DNA from: Deinococcus taeanensis
Lineage (GTDB): Bacteria; Deinococcota; Deinococci; Deinococcales; Deinococcaceae
Direction of reading: 5' to 3'
DNA: 64,000 bases
NCBI RefSeq assembly: GCF_020229735.1
Contig: NZ_CP083455.1
Location: forward strand, 2,197,001 to 2,261,000
In this document: one piece after another, positions 1-13,260 of the stretch
Numbering within the stretch: position 1 is the first letter of the stretch
Layout: each line of letters opens with the position of its first letter
The notes under the pieces: model-generated
The model's input: only the letters and a program-made list of their open reading frames with translations
The model's database searches: none
What the model was told of the DNA's origin: nothing
Position numbers and translations under genes: made by a program

Positions 1-1798
1 TCACCTGCCCGGCGGTGCTGAGGCCGGGGAGAAACACAAGCTGCGCGGTCTGCTCGTCGGTCATCTTCCCGAGTTCCCCGGCGCTCAGGTGGCCGGACTG
101 CAGGGCCCGCTGACGCAGCGCGTCGAAGTTCAGGCCGCGGCCGTCGTCGCGCACGGTCACGCGCAGGTGGCCGTCGGCAACCGTGGCGTCCACGGTGACC
201 TGCAGCAGCGTCCCCTTGCCCTGAGCGGCGCGCTCGGCCGGGTCCTGCGCGCCGTGCACGGCGGCGTTGGTGAGCAGGTGCAGCAGCGACTGCCCGAGCG
301 GCGCGGCGTACTGCGCGTCGATCAGGCTGTCCTCACCGTGAATGCGCAGGGTCAGGTCGGTGCGGCGCTTGGCCCAGCGGTGCAGGGGCGCGGTCACGCG
401 TTCCAGCGGCACGAGGCGCGCGCGGCTGAGTTCCACGCGCAGCTGGCGGGTCAGTTTTTCCAGCCCGGTGAGTTCGTCGCCGAGGGTGCTGATGACCTGC
501 GCGGTCTGCGCGCGGATTTCCACGAGGTCGGCACTCAGCTCGGTCACGGCGCGCGCCAGGATGTTCAGGTCGTCGTACGTGTCGAGTTCCAGCGCGCCGA
601 AGTCCGCGAGGCGGTCCTGCAGACCCAGGTCCGTGGGGGCGCGCCGGTCAGGCTGGCGGTCCAGGGGGGTGCCGGCCGGCGCGCCGCCGGGCGTCAGGTT
701 CGGGTTGAGGTAGCGTTCCTCGAAGTCCCGCACGGTGCGCTGCACACGTTCGTGAGCGGCGTCCAGACTTGCGGCCACCTGCTGCTGGCGCAGGAACAGG
801 CCGTTCAGGCGGGCGCGGGCGGCCACGAGGCCGGCCACGTCGTCGAGCATGCCGTCCAGGCGGCTGCTGTCCACGCGGACGCTCAGGCGCGTTTCGGGCG
901 CCGGAACCGGAACGTCCGGTGTGGCGGCCACGAGGGTTGCGGGGTCCTGGCCGCTGAGCAGCGCAGCCACCGCCGCGCGGTACGCCTGGATGCGCGCGTG
1001 CGGCGCTTCGCGCACCTGCCCTTCGGCGTGGGCCAGGACGGTATCCACGAGGCTCAGGCCGTCATCGATCAGCGGCATGGCGCGGTCCAGGGTGACGGCG
1101 TCCTCGCGGGCGGCCCCCAGCAGGTCCTCCATGGCGTGCCCGACCTCGGCGAGCTCCGCGAGGCCCACCATGGCGCTGCTGCCTTTGAGGGTGTGCGCCG
1201 CGCGGAACAGCGCGGTGAGGTCAGGGATGTCGGCGTGCAGACCGATGCGCAGCGCAGCCGTGAGTTCGGCCGCTTCCGGGCCGAAATCCTCCCAGATGGC
1301 GGCGTTCACCACGGCAAACGGCGGTTCGCCCTGCTCTTCGCTGTGGGCCTGGCGCGCTTCAAGCTCAAAGGGCTGGGTGCGCAGCAGTTCGGTCACCTGC
1401 GCCGGACCGTCCAGGCTGGCGAACATGAGCCCCACGTCGCCTTCGCTCTGGTCCTGCTCAATGCGGTTCAGGGCGCTGCTGACGCAGGTCATGGCGCGTT
1501 CGAGGATCGCGGTGAGGATCGGCACGGCCGAGTCGCTGTTCAGGCCGGCGCGGCCTTCCATCAGGCGTTCGAGCAGTGCGGCGAGCGCCGCGGTCTGCGG
1601 GTGGCCGTACAGGCCGGCGGTGCCGTGCAGGCGGTGGCTGAGCACCCACAGGCTGTCCAGCGCGCGGGAGCGCTGGTCGGGAACCCACAGATCGACGGTC
1701 GCGTCCTCCAGCCCGGCGATGACGCTGCGGGCGTCTTGCAGGTAGCTGGCTGTCAGTTCCGCATCCTGGGTGACTGGACGGGTGGGCACGGAGGTCAC
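1..1798 (-). CDS. cheA: CheA-type chemotaxis histidine kinase with two Hpt domains (3' end outside window)
   Basis: Sensor kinase of a Chp/Pil-like chemosensory array; it should phosphorylate the CheY encoded four genes upstream. 599 codons are visible; the C-terminus lies beyond base 1. There are two Hpt-like modules, one with H55 in SHRLHGTAG and one canonical with H202 in AHTLKGSSA. They are followed by a coiled dimerisation region and a GHKL ATPase domain with N-box N511 (LTNAAVHG) and a G1 box near 546-553 (VRDDGRG), reaching FLPGLST at the window edge. The start is a GTG with AAGGAG six bases upstream. It is the last gene visible in a leftward operon, 79 bases after the receptor gene. 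Multiple Hpt domains resemble ChpA/PilL kinases, but whether it controls twitching pili is inference. Confidence 0.9.
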   Translation of the reverse strand, partial: MTSVPTRPVTQDAELTASYLQDARSVIAGLEDATVDLWVPDQRSRALDSLWVLSHRLHGTAGLYGHPQTAALAALLERLMEGRAGLNSDSAVPILTAILERAMTCVSSALNRIEQDQSEGDVGLMFASLDGPAQVTELLRTQPFELEARQAHSEEQGEPPFAVVNAAIWEDFGPEAAELTAALRIGLHADIPDLTALFRAAHTLKGSSAMVGLAELAEVGHAMEDLLGAAREDAVTLDRAMPLIDDGLSLVDTVLAHAEGQVREAPHARIQAYRAAVAALLSGQDPATLVAATPDVPVPAPETRLSVRVDSSRLDGMLDDVAGLVAARARLNGLFLRQQQVAASLDAAHERVQRTVRDFEERYLNPNLTPGGAPAGTPLDRQPDRRAPTDLGLQDRLADFGALELDTYDDLNILARAVTELSADLVEIRAQTAQVISTLGDELTGLEKLTRQLRVELSRARLVPLERVTAPLHRWAKRRTDLTLRIHGEDSLIDAQYAAPLGQSLLHLLTNAAVHGAQDPAERAAQGKGTLLQVTVDATVADGHLRVTVRDDGRGLNFDALRQRALQSGHLSAGELGKMTDEQTAQLVFLPGLSTAGQV

Positions 1799-1877
1799 AT
1801 GCGGCTCCTTCTACGGGGAAAGGGGGAAAACAGGTGGGGCGGACACGGTGTGCCCGCCCCGGGCGCGGGCCGGTCGC

Positions 1878-4091
1878 TCAGCTCGGGAGCTTGAAGCGCG
1901 ACAGGCTCTGCAGCAGGTTCTGGGCGAGGTGCTGCAGGCGCTGGGCGGCGTCACGGCCGCGCTGCACGGAATCGTGCGACTGCTCGGCCACCTGACCGAT
2001 CTGCTGCACGGCCACGCTCACTTCTTCCACGCTGCGCACCTGTTCGGTGGTCGCGGCGTTGATTCGTTCGGCGAACTGCGCGGCCTGCGCGGCCAGCGTG
2101 CCCAGTTCCTCGATGCGTTCCCCGGCGGTCGCGGCGACGCGGTAGCCCTGTTCCACCTCACGGGTGCCGTCTTCCACGCTGGCAACCACTTCCGTGATTT
2201 CCAGCTGCACCGTGCGGATCAGGCTGGCGATACGGGCGGTGGCCTGCGCGGAGGAGTCCGCGAGTTTACGCACTTCATCGGCGACGATCGCGAACCGGCT
2301 GCCTGCGGCGCCTGCACCGGCCGCCTCGATGGAGGCGTTCAGGGCCAGAAGGTTCGTCTGACTGGACAGGCGGGAGATGGTGTCCACGATCTCCTGAATT
2401 TCCAGCGAGCGTTCACCCAGCGTCTTGATTCGGCGGGAGACGCCCTGCACCTCGCGGCGGATGTTCTGCATGCCGTCCAGGGTGCCGAGCACGGCCTCGC
2501 GGCCCTGCTGGGAGGCCAGCAGCGCCTGGCGGGCGGACTGTGCGCTCTGCTCGGCGGCGTCGGCCATCTCACGGAAGCCGTCGGTCACGGCGCGCACCTG
2601 GTCGGCCACGCGGCGGGTTTCGCTGGTGGTGGTGTCGGCGCCCTGCACGATCTGGTCGGTGGTGGTGAGCATTTCGCGGCTGGCGCTGGTCACGGACGCG
2701 GAAGCCTTCTGCACTTCGCTCAGCACCGAGCCCAGCTCGTCGACCATGAGGTTGATGGAGTCCACGACGTTCCCCAGCACGTCATCGGACACCACGCCGC
2801 GGCGGGTCAGGTCGCCGCCGGCGATGTCCATGGTGACGTCCAGGAACGACCCGATGTTGTCCTGCAGGCGCACGGCCTCTTCGCGTTCGTTGACGTTCTT
2901 TTCTTCGTTGGCGCGCAGCTGTCCGGTGGCGTTGTTGAAGGTGTGGGCCATGAAGCCCAGCTCGTCGCGCGTCTGGACCGGAACGTTCACGCTCAGGTCA
3001 CCCTGCGCCACGGCGCGGCTGGCGCGCGTGAGTTCGGTCAGCGGCTTGACGATGGAGCGCGACAGGCGGATCAGCAGCGCGAAGGCCAGCAGCAGCGCGC
3101 CGATCACGGACAGCATGGACAGCAGACGCTCGCGTTTGGTGGTGTCCACACGCTCCTGCAGCTGGGCCACCAGCGTGTCGATGCCGGTGTTGAAGGCCGC
3201 GCCGGTCTGCAGCAGGGCGTTGCTCTGGATGCTGTTGCCGTCCACGCCTTTCAGGGTGCCGGCTTCGACGGCGGCGCCCATGTCGGCCAGAACGGGGGTC
3301 ACGGCGTCGGAGAGTTTCTGTGAGGTGGCACCCAGCGTTTTTGCCAGCTCCGGGTCGACGCTCAGCACGCGCTCCACACTGGCGTTGTAGGACCCCAGCG
3401 CTTCCTGCAGCGTCACGTTCAGGTCGCGCAGCACGTTGAGGTACGGACCGTCACCGCCGGGTTCGCGCCGGCCGGCCTCGGTGGTCAGGTACGCGAGGTT
3501 CAGGCCGGTGGAGATGCGGGGCAGGACGCGCAGCGTGGCTTCCATCACGTGGAAGGTTTCCGCCTGCGGGTCGAGCAGCAGGCCGGACTGCGTGAGCATG
3601 TCTTCGCTCAGGTCGCGCTGGTACGTGGCGAGCAGCTGCGCGTAGGTCTGCAGCACCGCCAGGTCCGGCTGCGTGCCGATGGAGTCGGGCAGCACCGTCC
3701 AGTCGCGGCGCAGCGCCTGCACGCGCTCGCGGTACTCGGGGGCCACCTGCCGTTCCAGCTGGTCGATGGCGGTGTTCACGGCGGTGGCGGCCTTCTGCGC
3801 GGCGGCGGCGTCGCCTTCCAGGGCGTTGTCCACGAATCCGGCGAGGTTGGTGTTGATGTCGCGCAGTGGCGTGAACTGCTGCACGCCGGCCAGCTCACGC
3901 TGCGCGAAGTTAATGCCGCTCTGCTGCTCGATCAGCAGGGCGCTGACGAGCACGCTGAGCGGAATGGCGAAGGCGAACGCGGCCAGGGAGAGCTTCTGGC
4001 CCACGCGCAGCTGCCCCAGCCAGCCGACGCGCTGGACGTTGGTTTTGCGGTTGGCACGGGACAGTCGGGCGGTCTGAAACTGGAGTTGCAT
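1878..4091 (-). CDS. Methyl-accepting chemotaxis receptor, PilJ-like
   Basis: Inner-membrane chemoreceptor of 737 residues. Order of parts: TM1 at about 33-54, a periplasmic helical sensor of some 270 residues, TM2 at about 324-343, a HAMP domain at about 345-396, a second HAMP-like segment near 415-460, and a long coiled-coil signalling domain whose hairpin tip is marked by RFAIVADEVRKLAD. The C-terminus ends SRFKLPS with no methylation-enzyme tether pentapeptide. The ATG is preceded by GGAGG at seven bases. It lies between cheW and cheA, so it is presumably the input receptor of this array. The ligand cannot be told from sequence; large helical periplasmic domains of this kind occur in PilJ-type receptors. 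Confidence 0.9.
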   Translation of the reverse strand: MQLQFQTARLSRANRKTNVQRVGWLGQLRVGQKLSLAAFAFAIPLSVLVSALLIEQQSGINFAQRELAGVQQFTPLRDINTNLAGFVDNALEGDAAAAQKAATAVNTAIDQLERQVAPEYRERVQALRRDWTVLPDSIGTQPDLAVLQTYAQLLATYQRDLSEDMLTQSGLLLDPQAETFHVMEATLRVLPRISTGLNLAYLTTEAGRREPGGDGPYLNVLRDLNVTLQEALGSYNASVERVLSVDPELAKTLGATSQKLSDAVTPVLADMGAAVEAGTLKGVDGNSIQSNALLQTGAAFNTGIDTLVAQLQERVDTTKRERLLSMLSVIGALLLAFALLIRLSRSIVKPLTELTRASRAVAQGDLSVNVPVQTRDELGFMAHTFNNATGQLRANEEKNVNEREEAVRLQDNIGSFLDVTMDIAGGDLTRRGVVSDDVLGNVVDSINLMVDELGSVLSEVQKASASVTSASREMLTTTDQIVQGADTTTSETRRVADQVRAVTDGFREMADAAEQSAQSARQALLASQQGREAVLGTLDGMQNIRREVQGVSRRIKTLGERSLEIQEIVDTISRLSSQTNLLALNASIEAAGAGAAGSRFAIVADEVRKLADSSAQATARIASLIRTVQLEITEVVASVEDGTREVEQGYRVAATAGERIEELGTLAAQAAQFAERINAATTEQVRSVEEVSVAVQQIGQVAEQSHDSVQRGRDAAQRLQHLAQNLLQSLSRFKLPS

Positions 4092-4130
4092 GGGTGGGCC
4101 TCCGGGTGGGAGCAGGGAAAGGGGGAAGGG

Positions 4131-4517
4131 TCAGGGTGTCAGGTGATCGCGCAGTTCGCGCGCCAGGCTCGCGGCGTTCAGGACCTTGCCGCCGGGCACG
4201 TCGAGCAGCAGGCTGGTGCCGGGGGGTGGGGTGGGCACGCTGGACACGCCGTACACTTCGTGCACCAGCAGCGCCACGCGTTCGCCTTCCAGGCTGGTCA
4301 GGACCATCAGCGGGGCGCGCCCGGCGCTGCGTTCGCCCAGCAGGGGCGCGATGTCCAGGAGGGGCACGGCGCGGCCCTGCACGGTGGTGAGGCCCAGCAG
4401 CAGGGGCTCGCCGTGCGGCAGGGGGGCGACGGGACCCAGTTCGCTGATCGTCTGCTCGCCCGAGAGGGGCAGGGCCAGACGGGTGTCGTTCACCCGGACG
4501 AACAGCGCGTCGGGCAT
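4131..4517 (-). CDS. cheW: CheW-like adaptor
   Basis: Coupling protein of 128 residues linking receptor and kinase. It has the CheW/SH3-like beta fold pattern: a hydrophobic N-terminal strand run (LFVRVNDTRLALPL), LLGLTTVQGRAVPLLDI in the middle, and VALLVHEVYGV near the end. The chosen ATG overlaps the cheY stop codon by one base (TGATG), which implies translational coupling; a longer in-frame extension back to 4607 would lie inside cheY and is rejected. It sits 39 bases upstream of the receptor gene in the same leftward operon. Confidence 0.85.
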   Translation of the reverse strand: MPDALFVRVNDTRLALPLSGEQTISELGPVAPLPHGEPLLLGLTTVQGRAVPLLDIAPLLGERSAGRAPLMVLTSLEGERVALLVHEVYGVSSVPTPPPGTSLLLDVPGGKVLNAASLARELRDHLTP

Positions 4518-4879
4518 CAGCCGAGCAGCCGGGTGATCACGCCGAGCACCTGCTCGGGGGTGTAGGGCTTCACGATGTAGTCGTCGGCGCCCTGGCGCAG
4601 GCCCCACTTCACGTCGGTTTCATTGCCCTTGCTGGACACGAACACGACTTTCAGGGTTTCCATGCCGGGTTGACGCCGCAGGCCGCGGACCACTTCGTAG
4701 CCGTTGCGGCCGGGCATGACCACGTCAACGAGCAGCAGGTCGGGACGCACCTGATCGGCGACGGCTTCGACCTGCGCGGGGTCGGTCAGGGAGGTCACGG
4801 TGTGGGAGGTGCCTTTCAGGGCGGCTTCCATGAATTTCAGGTCGGCGGGGGAGTCATCAACAATCAGGATTTGTGCCAT
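4517..4879 (-). CDS. cheY: CheY/PilH-like single-domain response regulator
   Basis: Receiver-only protein of 120 residues. The acidic pocket D8/D9, the phosphoacceptor D52 (LLLVDVVMPG), the switch residue region FVSSKG and the conserved lysine in YIVKPY are all present. No output domain is attached, so it should act by binding a motor or pilus component, or as a phosphate sink. Its stop overlaps the cheW start by one base. The gene lies 89 bases downstream of the MHYT protein gene. Confidence 0.9.
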   Translation of the reverse strand: MAQILIVDDSPADLKFMEAALKGTSHTVTSLTDPAQVEAVADQVRPDLLLVDVVMPGRNGYEVVRGLRRQPGMETLKVVFVSSKGNETDVKWGLRQGADDYIVKPYTPEQVLGVITRLLG

Positions 4880-4968
4880 GTGATTCTTTCCTTTCGGGGC
4901 GGTCTCTCCGCGTGGGGCCGCCGTGCAGGGCAGGAGGTGAAGGAGCGGGCGGGGCAGGTGGGTGAGGC

Positions 4969-5781
4969 TCAGTCGGCGGCGCTGCCGAAGTCCAGTTCGT
5001 CCAGATCGCCGCCGCGGCCGGCGTCCATGAGCATGCTGGTCAGGGCGAGCCCCATCATCAGGAAGGACACGACGCCGACCACCAGGGCCAGCAGACTGGT
5101 GTCGATTCCGGCGCTGGCGATGCCGACCTTGAGTTCATCCACGACGTGGTACTGCAGGGCGGCCATGCCGAGGTAGTGCACGCCGAGCACGGCGAGGCCC
5201 ATCACGCCGGCCGCGGCGAGTTTCAGGCTGTGCAGCACGACGCCTTTCTGGCGCGCGGCCCAGTCGCCGCTCAGGCGGTGGAACAGCAGCAGGGACACGG
5301 TGCTGGCGGCCATGGCGACCAGCACGGAGCCGATCAGGGGCAGCCAGGCCAGTTTGGTTTCAGTGCCGGGCAACTGGTAGGCGTACATGCCGAGGTAGTG
5401 CATGACCACGATGCCAGTTCCGGTGAGGGCGCTGGACACAGCGAGGCGAACGGCGGTCAGGGGGGCGGCGCGCACGTACAGCAGCGCGAGGTACACCAGC
5501 AGCACCACGATCACGCCGGAGGAGACTGTGAGCGGATAGTTGATGCTGGCAGCGGCATTGACCTTGAAGGCCATCATGCCGATGAAATGCATGGCCCAGA
5601 TGCCGTAGCCCAGCACGAGGGCCTGGGCAACCAGCCAGAAGCGGTTGGCGGCCGTGCGAGTGTTCTGCCCGACGCGTCCGGCCAGTTCCAGGGACATGTA
5701 GGACGCGATCACGGCGATCACGTATGACAGCGCGACGTACGCGTTGTCCCATTCGTGGTGAAGCATTTCACTGGGTTCCAT
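4969..5781 (-). CDS. MHYT-domain integral membrane sensor
   Basis: 270-residue protein made almost entirely of an MHYT domain: seven predicted membrane helices with three repeats of the signature (MHFIGMMAF, MHYLGMYAY, VHYLGMAAL). These histidine/methionine pairs are proposed in the family to bind copper or sense diatomic gases. Unlike many family members it carries no GGDEF, EAL or kinase output domain; its short tail is acidic. AGGAGG stands seven bases before the ATG. It is the first gene of the chemosensory operon, so it may feed the array with a redox or gas signal; that link is inference from position. Confidence 0.85.
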   Translation of the reverse strand: MEPSEMLHHEWDNAYVALSYVIAVIASYMSLELAGRVGQNTRTAANRFWLVAQALVLGYGIWAMHFIGMMAFKVNAAASINYPLTVSSGVIVVLLVYLALLYVRAAPLTAVRLAVSSALTGTGIVVMHYLGMYAYQLPGTETKLAWLPLIGSVLVAMAASTVSLLLFHRLSGDWAARQKGVVLHSLKLAAAGVMGLAVLGVHYLGMAALQYHVVDELKVGIASAGIDTSLLALVVGVVSFLMMGLALTSMLMDAGRGGDLDELDFGSAAD

Positions 5782-6019
5782 CTGTGTTCCTCCTCGGGGA
5801 CGCGGGCGACCCTCCGTCCATTCAACGTTGCTCCACCATAGGTATTAAGAACTCACATAAAACTTACTGAGCTCGTTGTTCTCTCATGAGAGTGGGGAGG
5901 GGCTGCATGCCTATCAGCACGCACAATTCACCTCGGGCGGTGATGAACCGGCACGCAGAAGGCCGGCAGCAGACAGCCGCCCACTTTAATCAATGAGGAC
6001 TGTGGGAAAACATGAAGAA

Positions 6020-6046
6020 TTCCTGTTCCCAGATCAGGAACAGGAA
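6020..6046 (-). terminator. Terminator downstream of pgm
   Basis: A perfect 10-bp inverted repeat (6020-6029 with 6037-6046, 7-base loop) lies 23 bases after the pgm stop. On the minus strand it is followed by a T-rich stretch. It separates pgm from the chemosensory operon. Confidence 0.6.
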
Positions 6047-6068
6047 CCCGGAAGAATTTTCAGCCGGG

Positions 6069-7718
<1,650 letters not shown>

Positions 7719-7725
7719 GCGCTTC

Positions 7726-7731
7726 AGTGTA
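7726..7731 (-). promoter_or_regulatory. Leaderless -10 box of pgm
   Basis: TACACT followed by seven bases and the pgm ATG; no Shine-Dalgarno sequence is present. This matches the Deinococcus leaderless pattern TANNNT-N6/8-start. Confidence 0.6.
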
Positions 7732-7807
7732 CGAAGTGCAGGCCGCTGAGGGTGCCAAGGGCTCAGGCAGCGTGAAGAGGCACCCGGTCGCCTGTGCGGC
7801 CGGCTGC

Positions 7808-7813
7808 TACGCT
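7808..7813 (+). promoter_or_regulatory. Leaderless -10 box of the 36-residue peptide gene
   Basis: TACGCT, then six bases, then ATG at 7820. It has the same geometry as the pgm and glpX promoters, which is the main support for the tiny gene downstream. Confidence 0.5.
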
Positions 7814-7819
7814 GAGCGC

Positions 7820-7930
7820 ATGCGGGAGTTCCTGAACGACTGGTGGCGGCTGCTCAAGCTGATCGCAGGCTCATTGGCCATCCCGGTGCTGCTGTGGGGC
7901 CTGCTCGTCTGGGCCGGCGTGCTGCGCTGA
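7820..7930 (+). CDS. Small single-pass membrane peptide, 36 residues
   Basis: No family recognised. The sequence begins with a charged amphipathic stretch ([14 protein letters not shown]) followed by one hydrophobic helix of about 20 residues, and ends WAGVLR. Such a layout suggests an inner-membrane microprotein. The start is supported by a leaderless TANNNT-N6-ATG promoter. It lies between divergently transcribed pgm and the downstream glpX, on the glpX strand. Function is unknown; it could be a non-translated artefact, but the promoter geometry and the clean transmembrane pattern argue against that. Confidence 0.5.
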   Translation: MREFLNDWWRLLKLIAGSLAIPVLLWGLLVWAGVLR

Positions 7931-8036
7931 GAAATTGCTGTCCGGTGACCCGGCACCAGGGGGCTCTTCCCTGACTGGGTAACAGGCTGCGCAGGATGTG
8001 GAACCGTTCCCAGCCGGGTTTTTCACGCGCACGTGT

Positions 8037-8042
8037 TACGGT
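8037..8042 (+). promoter_or_regulatory. Leaderless -10 box of glpX
   Basis: TACGGT followed by six bases and the ATG at 8049. No ribosome binding site lies in front of the start. Confidence 0.55.
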
Positions 8043-8048
8043 CAGGGT

Positions 8049-9065
8049 ATGACGGTCAAGCGGCAGAAAGGCAACGCGGAATTCCGCGGGGACACCAATC
8101 ACTTCGAGCACGCCCTTGTTCTGGAAACGGCGCGCGTCACTGAGGGCGCCGCCCTCGCCGCCAGCCGCTGGATGGGCATGGGCGACAAGAACGCTGTCGA
8201 CGGCGCCGGCACCGAGGCGATGCGGGAACTGCTGAACTCCCTGGACATCCGCGGCACCGTCGTGATCGGTGAAGGCGAGATGGACGAGGCGCCCATGCTG
8301 TACATCGGCGAGAAGGTCGGGGCCGGGCAGTACGAGGTGGACATCGCCGTGGACCCCGTTGAGGGCACCAGCGTCACCGCCAAGGGTCTTCCCAACGGTC
8401 TGGCCGTGATTGCCCTCTCGGAACGCGGGGGCCTCATGCACGCGCCGGACTGCTACATGGACAAACTGGTCGTGCCTCCCCCGGCGGCCGGCAAGGTGAA
8501 CCTGGACTGGCCCGTGGAAGCCAACCTGAACGTCCTGGCGCAGAGCCTTGAACGGGACGTGGACGACCTGATGATCACCATCCTGGACCGTGAGCGGCAC
8601 GCGGACCTGATCCGCCGGGTGCGGCAGGCGGGCGCGCGCGTGAAGCTCATCGGAGACGGTGACGTGGTCGCCAGTCTTCAGGTGGGGGTACGCGGCACCG
8701 GTGTGCACGCCCTGATGGGGTCTGGGGGTGCGCCGGAGGGGGTGCTGTCAGCCGCCGCCATGAAGTGCCTGGGCGCCGAGATTCAGGGGCGGTTCATTGC
8801 GGAGGACGACGCCATGCGCGAGCGCTTCAAGACCATGGGCGTGGACGAAACGAAGGTGTATAAGACCAACGACCTGGCGCCCGGCCGGCAGATGGTGTTC
8901 AGCGCCACGGGCATCACGTACGGTGAGCTGCTCAGCGGCGTGCGCCGTTTCGGAGGCGGCGCGCGGACGCACACGCTGGTCATGGGGTATGCCACGCGCG
9001 TCGTGCGGTTTATCGACACGGTGCACCTGGAAGACGACGGCGCCCGCGTCACGATCCGCGTCTGA
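8049..9065 (+). CDS. glpX: Class II fructose-1,6-bisphosphatase
   Basis: Gluconeogenic hydrolysis of fructose 1,6-bisphosphate in the cytosol. The 338-residue protein shows the GlpX landmarks: [18 protein letters not shown] near the N-terminus, [11 protein letters not shown] (metal ligands), DPVEGT (active-site metal and substrate loop), and GDGDV further on. The ATG at 8049 was chosen because TACGGT stands six bases before it and because family homology begins a few residues later; the frame is open back to 7998 but that extension has no family similarity. It converges with treS, sharing a strong terminator hairpin. Confidence 0.93.
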   Translation: MTVKRQKGNAEFRGDTNHFEHALVLETARVTEGAALAASRWMGMGDKNAVDGAGTEAMRELLNSLDIRGTVVIGEGEMDEAPMLYIGEKVGAGQYEVDIAVDPVEGTSVTAKGLPNGLAVIALSERGGLMHAPDCYMDKLVVPPPAAGKVNLDWPVEANLNVLAQSLERDVDDLMITILDRERHADLIRRVRQAGARVKLIGDGDVVASLQVGVRGTGVHALMGSGGAPEGVLSAAAMKCLGAEIQGRFIAEDDAMRERFKTMGVDETKVYKTNDLAPGRQMVFSATGITYGELLSGVRRFGGGARTHTLVMGYATRVVRFIDTVHLEDDGARVTIRV

Positions 9066-9191
9066 CCCCATCAGCCTGAGGAGCCCCAGGGTGCCCCAGG
9101 CGGGGGCACGGCCCTCAGCTGTGCAGCCTTCAGGTTCCAGGCTCCCAGGTGAAGGGGCCTGCCCTCACCCGGCCCCCACTGTCAGGCCCTG

Positions 9192-9229
9192 GAGAAGCCC
9201 CACACCCTGAACGGCGTGTGGGGCTTCTC
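9192..9229. terminator. Bidirectional terminator between glpX and treS
   Basis: 14-bp perfect stem (9192-9205 with 9216-9229) and a 10-base loop, between the 3' ends of two converging genes. T-runs are short on both sides. Confidence 0.65.
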
Positions 9230-9252
9230 TGCTTGTGACCTCCCGGCGGCGT

Positions 9253-10911
<1,659 letters not shown>

Positions 10912-10918
10912 AGGAAGA

Positions 10919-10924
10919 AGTGTA
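10919..10924 (-). promoter_or_regulatory. Leaderless -10 box of treS
   Basis: TACACT on the minus strand, seven bases before the treS ATG. Confidence 0.55.
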
Positions 10925-11009
10925 GAGCAGACCGGACGTGGAAGCGCTACCAGAGATTCATACGGCTGGACAGGCGCCCAGAACAGGCAGCGCCTGCTGG
11001 TGAGACATG

Positions 11010-11035
11010 AAAAATCCCACCTGAAAAGGTGGGAT
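11010..11035 (-). terminator. Terminator of tRNA-Gln
   Basis: 9-bp stem (11014-11022 with 11027-11035), GAAA-type tetraloop and a run of T on the minus strand, directly after the tRNA 3' end. Confidence 0.85.
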
Positions 11036-11039
11036 GTTC

Positions 11040-11113
11040 TGGCTGGGGCACTAGGACTCGAACCTAGATCGACAGTGTCAGAGACTGTTGTCCTGCCATT
11101 AGACGATGCCCCA
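11040..11113 (-). tRNA. tRNA-Gln(CUG)
   Basis: 74-base cloverleaf including encoded CCA. Seven-bp acceptor stem TGGGGCA/TGCCCCA, discriminator G, anticodon stem ACAGT/ACTGT with loop CTCTGAC giving anticodon CUG. It is followed by its own terminator. Confidence 0.95.
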
Positions 11114-11264
11114 ACGCGAGCTCTGACTTGCCACCTCTTGAGGCAGCGTCAGGGAGTATAAACATGCCCCTGCACAGGCGTCAAGCCACCCCCCCGGCGC
11201 CCAGGTGCACCACGTGCAGGCCCCGGAAGCTGTACAAGCCGTCTGGACCGCGTTCAGAGCGCAG

Positions 11265-11294
11265 TTGCCGCAACACTCTGAACTCTGGTACACT
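11265..11294 (+). promoter_or_regulatory. Promoter of rpsA
   Basis: TTGCCG at 11265-11270, 18-base spacer, TACACT at 11289-11294, leaving an untranslated leader of about 105 bases before the S1 start. The leader is long enough to hold regulation, as in S1 autoregulation, but no defined structure was identified. Confidence 0.65.
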
Positions 11295-11406
11295 GAGGTG
11301 TTGCCGCACCCGCCACCCCGCGCCCCAGGGCCGGAATGAAGGCGGAAGCAGGTATCAGGCCGGTACGGACGCCGCAGTGCGCCCGCACCCAGGAGGACAG
11401 GAGTTC

Positions 11407-13119
<1,713 letters not shown>

Positions 13120-13148
13120 GTCCCTGACCGCTCAGGACCTTCCTGAGG

Positions 13149-13182
13149 CACCCCGGACCGTTTGGTCCGGGGTGTTTTCCTT
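13149..13182 (+). terminator. Terminator of rpsA
   Basis: 11-bp GC-rich stem (13149-13159 with 13164-13174), GTTT loop, followed by TTTTCCTTTT. Confidence 0.9.
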
Positions 13183-13209
13183 TTCCCCTTTCCATACGGC
13201 TGCTGGGGA

Positions 13210-13255
13210 CAGCAACGGAGCAGCCACCCGGACCTGTGTGGCTGCTCCGTTGCTG
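13210..13255 (-). terminator. Long hairpin after ppk
   Basis: 18-bp perfect stem (13210-13227 with 13238-13255) and a 10-base loop, six bases past the ppk stop. No T-run follows on the minus strand, so it may act as an mRNA 3' stabiliser as much as a terminator. Confidence 0.55.
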
Positions 13256-13260
13256 CTCCC

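Noticed and set aside
89..1894. Long plus-strand open frame of about 600 codons over cheA
   Set aside because: It is the GC-rich antisense shadow of cheA; composition is His/Gly/Val-rich without any domain, and the minus strand holds a complete, recognisable kinase.
11128..11406. Extended N-terminus of ribosomal protein S1
   Set aside because: The extension begins near the tRNA-Gln gene and runs through the rpsA promoter; the ATG at 11407 has a good ribosome binding site and matches the family start.
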